A stretch of DNA of 7,700 nucleotides from positions 1 to 7,700 of the forward strand of contig JACRDV010000112.1 of assembly GCA_024860865.1 (NCBI GenBank), given 5' to 3'. The notes under the pieces were generated by a model. It made no database searches. It was not told the origin of the DNA and saw nothing but the letters and a program-made list of their open reading frames with translations. Position 1 is the first letter of the stretch. Each line of letters starts with the position of its first letter. Shown here one piece after another: positions 5,738 to 7,700 of this stretch. This stretch comes from JACRDV01 sp024860865 [NCBI: Methanobacteriota archaeon] (GTDB lineage Archaea > JACRDV01). The position numbers and the translations under genes are program-made.

Positions 5738-5753
5738 TATATTTGGAAATATA
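5738..5753 (-). promoter_or_regulatory. Palindrome over the promoter of the 66-residue gene
   Basis: TATATTT (5738-5744), GG, AAATATA (5747-5753) is a perfect palindrome with seven-base arms. On the minus strand it overlaps the best TATA candidate (ATTATATTT, 5755-5747), just ahead of the gene's ribosome site. A dimeric repressor could occupy it, but AT-rich palindromes also form naturally around TATA boxes. Confidence 0.35.
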
Positions 5754-5769
5754 ATCTCTTATTGCCTTG

Positions 5770-5820
5770 TCGGTTTCTCCATTTCAGAATTTTTAGTGAG
5801 AAAAAAGGCTTAAAAACCGA
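5770..5820. repeat. Separated inverted repeat upstream of the C/D RNA
   Basis: TCGGTTT (5770-5776) and AAACCGA (5814-5820) are perfect seven-base arms 37 bases apart. The right arm overlaps CTTAAAAA (5809-5816), a possible plus-strand TATA element that would start transcription near 5839, ahead of the C/D RNA. Function is unknown. Confidence 0.25.
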
Positions 5821-5855
5821 AAACTCTATTTCTAATGCCTTACAGAAAAAAATAT

Positions 5856-5916
5856 GGGCCGAGGACGATTGATGGGCGATCTGAATAGGTGATGATCTCA
5901 TGACGGTCAGAGGCCC
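5856..5916 (+). ncRNA. C/D box sRNA, dual 2'-O-methylation guide for 23S rRNA
   Basis: C/D sRNAs bind L7Ae, Nop5 and fibrillarin and direct ribose methylation. Terminal stem GGGCC (5856-5860) pairs with GGCCC (5912-5916). Box C is AGGACGA (5862-5868) and box D is CAGA (5908-5911). They deviate from RUGAUGA and CUGA but keep the kink-turn: three-base bulge, tandem G-A pairs, closing G-C, with C-A replacing the usual U-U. The internal boxes are perfect: D' CTGA (5881-5884) and C' GTGATGA (5889-5895), four bases apart. Both guides are exactly 12 bases. The D guide (5896-5907) pairs fully, with one G-U, to archaeal 23S ACCGUCGUGAGA. The D' guide (5869-5880) pairs at 11 of 12 positions to UUCGCCCAUUAA. 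Predicted sites are about U2593 and C2558 (E. coli numbering, rRNA recalled from memory). The two box deviations are the main doubt. Confidence 0.8.
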
Positions 5917-5954
5917 AAAAAGCTCAGATACATATAGTTTAACCAAATTAAAAA

Positions 5955-7013
5955 TTAGCTGCCAAGATTTGCATTAATTGAATCAACCAATTGTGAAAAC
6001 TCTGTGTCTTTAGTATCTGAGTGCGCCACTAGTTTAATGTCTCTAGCAGACGTTGCCCCTAATTTCAGCTCAACAGCCCTTTTGATCTGCCTTTGCTCCC
6101 ATACACTTTTGTTAACCACTCTGTCCCAAAGACCAAAGCTTTTAACAATGCTTAAACCAACAGCATCTATTGCTACTCTGTCACCGCTTGCTAAAACGAT
6201 GTTTGTATCTCTCGTAGTGCCTCTGAACGGGCCACCAGCGACCATGCTTTTTGTTCCATCCATTATTATTAGATCTGGGCGGATAGCTAAACCAATTTCA
6301 GCTATCATTTCTTCAATGTTTCTTGAAGTGTGCAAAACTGATCTATTTCGCGGATGTATTATCCCAACCCAATTTTTTAAGCTCATACTGTAAGTAGCAA
6401 TGCTGTGGGTCTTTATTACTGGCACACTGACTATTTTTTCCGCCTCATAGACAGTTTTTGGGATCAAAAAACTTTTAAAATATTCAGCTTGTTCAGGTTT
6501 TACAGTGATCCATTCATCATCATCAAAATAGACTACTTGAGCACCTGCATCTTCTGCAGCCTTTTGAATTCCAGTCTTTCTCATGCTATCCTTTGTAGGA
6601 TAATGTGGATTTGACATATCTCCAACGATTACTTTTGATGCCTTTGCCTCGTAAAGCAATTCAACTACACCCTTTACTACTGAAGGGTTAGTAGTTCCAG
6701 GATATGGATCGTCGCTATTTACGTTTGGTTTAACTAGGACCTCTTTTTCTCTTACATTAAGCCTCTCTATGCCTCCAATCAATTCCACGCTTTTCTTAAC
6801 AATCTCGCCAATGTTTTTTCCTTTTACTATACCAACTAGACTTTTTCTACCCCATATAAATGGATTCAGTTTTCGTTCTTTAATTGGAAAAGTACCAGAA
6901 GATTTAACAAAAAAATACTGCAATGGTAACATCCACCTATTAATTGTGTATAGAATCGATATGCTCCCAGCTAGGCCAAGAAGATAGATTAATTTTCTCC
7001 TTGTGATTTTCAC
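5955..7013 (-). CDS. DUF362 family protein with twin-arginine leader
   Basis: This 352-residue protein belongs to the DUF362 (PF04015) family, whose biochemical role is unsettled. Recognisable stretches are VLVKPNVNS at 92-100, GTTNPSVVKGVVELL at 106-120, VPVIKTHSIATYSMSLKNWVG at 197-217 (KTH and SLKN are the family hallmark), and DGTKSMVAGGPFRGT at 252-266 followed by ASGDRVAIDAVG. The N-terminus KITRRKLIYLLGLAGS (2-17) has a twin-arginine pair before a hydrophobic core, so folded export by the Tat route, or membrane anchoring, is likely. There is no ferredoxin-like cysteine cluster, unlike some DUF362 proteins. Start GTG 7013 follows AGGCGAT (7023-7017), a one-mismatch Shine-Dalgarno. It is divergent from the Thr-rich surface gene and shares its AT-rich control region. 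Confidence 0.9.
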   Translation of the reverse strand: MKITRRKLIYLLGLAGSISILYTINRWMLPLQYFFVKSSGTFPIKERKLNPFIWGRKSLVGIVKGKNIGEIVKKSVELIGGIERLNVREKEVLVKPNVNSDDPYPGTTNPSVVKGVVELLYEAKASKVIVGDMSNPHYPTKDSMRKTGIQKAAEDAGAQVVYFDDDEWITVKPEQAEYFKSFLIPKTVYEAEKIVSVPVIKTHSIATYSMSLKNWVGIIHPRNRSVLHTSRNIEEMIAEIGLAIRPDLIIMDGTKSMVAGGPFRGTTRDTNIVLASGDRVAIDAVGLSIVKSFGLWDRVVNKSVWEQRQIKRAVELKLGATSARDIKLVAHSDTKDTEFSQLVDSINANLGS

Positions 7014-7052
7014 CCTATCGCCTAAAAGATTTTTGTAATAATATAATAATAT

Positions 7053-7115
7053 ATATAATTTATAACAATACTTAAAAATTGAAAAATGCCAATATAATTT
7101 ATAACAATACTTAAA
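7053..7115. repeat. Perfect 24-base direct repeat in the divergent control region
   Basis: Two identical 24-base copies occupy 7053-7076 and 7092-7115, beginning ATATAATTTATAACAATA and ending CTTAAA, with 15 bases between (period 39). They lie between the divergent genes at 7013 (minus) and 7199 (plus). The first copy overlaps the AT-rich TATA candidates of the minus-strand gene (about 7050-7057). Paired regulator sites or a recent local duplication are both possible. The rest of 7014-7198 is AT-rich promoter DNA without a gene. Confidence 0.7.
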
Positions 7116-7156
7116 TTAGAATTCTTGAACAATATGTCCAGTTTCCTGAACGATTG

Positions 7157-7164
7157 TATAATAT
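7157..7164 (+). promoter_or_regulatory. TATA box for the Thr-rich surface gene
   Basis: TATAATAT is centred about 39 bases before ATG 7199, predicting a leader of roughly 12 bases. Only a weak GGTTAA precedes the start codon, so ribosome binding is either weak or near-leaderless. Confidence 0.5.
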
Positions 7165-7198
7165 AGAAAGATACTAAGATTTAGTTTGGTTAAAATTG

Positions 7199-7700
7199 AT
7201 GAAAAAAATATTTTACATCACTTTTATGTCAAGCTTTTTCTTATCAATAGCATTAGTTTTTGCAGTTGCTCACATTTCACTTAGCCCTGACCTAGTTTAT
7301 GTTCTTCCTGGAGGAACTGGGACTGTCACTGTTATAGTAACTAGCGATCCAGGTACTCCTGCAGATACAATTTGGCTGTCTCTAGTGGAACCAGTTCCAG
7401 GCATGTATTTCTACGGTAAGCATGGTTACAATTTTAATGGTAACCCAACCTTCGATCCAAACCCGGTTTACGTACCTAGTGGAGGATCTAACACTTCCAC
7501 ATTAACATTCACAGTACCTCCTGGTGCTCCGCCAGATGTTTACCGCTATAACGTCAGGGGAGAAAACTCGATATTGGTTACTAGTGATTTAGGCAAAGTA
7601 ATAGTTCTTGAAGTAACAACTACTACGACCACTACAACGACAACTACTACGACCACTACAACGACAACTACTACGACCACTACAACGACAACTACTACGA
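7199..7700 (+). CDS. Secreted surface protein with beta-type domain and poly-Thr stalk (3' end beyond window)
   Basis: The visible 167 residues begin with a signal peptide (MKKIFYITFM, hydrophobic core to about residue 24). A probable beta-sandwich domain covers 25-139, with strand-like alternation (LVYVLPGGTGTVTVIVTSDP, then STLTFTVPPGAPPDVYRYNV). This resembles bacterial Ig-like or PEF/COG1470-type surface domains, but I cannot name the family. From residue 140 every visible residue is threonine (28 in a row), a typical O-glycosylated spacer of archaeal secreted or S-layer-associated proteins. What the stalk carries, another domain or a membrane anchor, lies outside the window. ATG 7199 is the first in-frame start and fits the TATA box; no strong ribosome site is present. 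Divergent from the Tat-type DUF362 gene. Confidence 0.88.
   Translation, partial: MKKIFYITFMSSFFLSIALVFAVAHISLSPDLVYVLPGGTGTVTVIVTSDPGTPADTIWLSLVEPVPGMYFYGKHGYNFNGNPTFDPNPVYVPSGGSNTSTLTFTVPPGAPPDVYRYNVRGENSILVTSDLGKVIVLEVTTTTTTTTTTTTTTTTTTTTTTTTTTTT
7616..7700 (+). repeat. 24-base tandem repeat encoding threonine
   Basis: At least three and a half identical copies of a 24-base unit (eight codons, starting ACAACTACTACG and ending ACCACTACAACG) run to the window end, all reading as threonine. Mixed ACA, ACT, ACG and ACC codons repeat in exactly the same order, which shows duplication of a block rather than independent selection for threonine. Gain or loss of a unit keeps the frame. Confidence 0.95.

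Noticed and set aside
5623-5946. Minus-strand frame of 107 codons overlapping the 66-residue gene and the C/D RNA
   Set aside because: It overlaps a better-supported gene and an RNA, lacks a good ribosome site, and has no recognisable domain.
6004-6393. Plus-strand frame of 129 codons
   Set aside because: Shadow of the DUF362 gene, which shows clear family motifs on the opposite strand.
7053-7115. Start of a CRISPR array
   Set aside because: Only two copies with a 15-base AT-rich spacer, no palindromic ends in the repeat, and no cas genes.

Overview
The window reads as archaeal chromosome. The grounds are an intron-containing tRNA-Leu with an encoded CCA end, TATA boxes near the expected distance from several starts, strong Shine-Dalgarno sequences complementary to the archaeal 16S tail, a bifunctional phosphoglucose/phosphomannose isomerase of the archaeal type, a C/D box methylation-guide RNA, and secreted proteins with surface-protein features. 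A C/D guide RNA and a tRNA intron at an unusual position fit a thermophilic member of the Thermoproteota (TACK) side, but the lineage cannot be fixed from this sequence. Protein-coding DNA is AT-rich; the tRNA is strongly GC-rich.

Layout, left to right. Bases 9-126 are tRNA-Leu(UAG), followed by an oligo-T stop. Bases 127-733 hold no convincing protein gene. They contain a TATA box at 236-243 placed about 26 bases before a roughly 106-base segment (262-369) that folds as a closed multi-branch RNA, a small hairpin, and a second TATA box at 411-420. A weak reading frame (427-696) and a small frame with a good ribosome site (734-898) lead into the isomerase gene (892-2061). Next comes a two-gene ABC-2 export unit, ATPase (2186-2929) and permease (2933-3733), and then a 45-residue four-cysteine protein (3812-3949).

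The right half is mostly on the minus strand. It has a secreted protein with a cell-wall-binding-repeat-2-like domain and a long alanine-rich helical tail (4020-5276), a 66-residue charged helical protein (5520-5720), and a DUF362 protein with a twin-arginine leader (5955-7013). A plus-strand C/D box sRNA (5856-5916) lies between the last two. Its two 12-base guides match two sites about 35 nucleotides apart in 23S rRNA domain V, next to the peptidyl-transferase centre. A 24-base direct repeat lies in the AT-rich divergent control region (7014-7198). The final gene (7199 to the window end) is a secreted protein whose beta-type domain runs into a poly-threonine stalk encoded by a perfect 24-base tandem repeat.

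Three of the right-hand genes make exported proteins, so this half looks like a cell-envelope neighbourhood. The left half is RNA genes plus sugar-phosphate metabolism and a transporter. I see no CRISPR array, intact insertion sequence or clear defence system.
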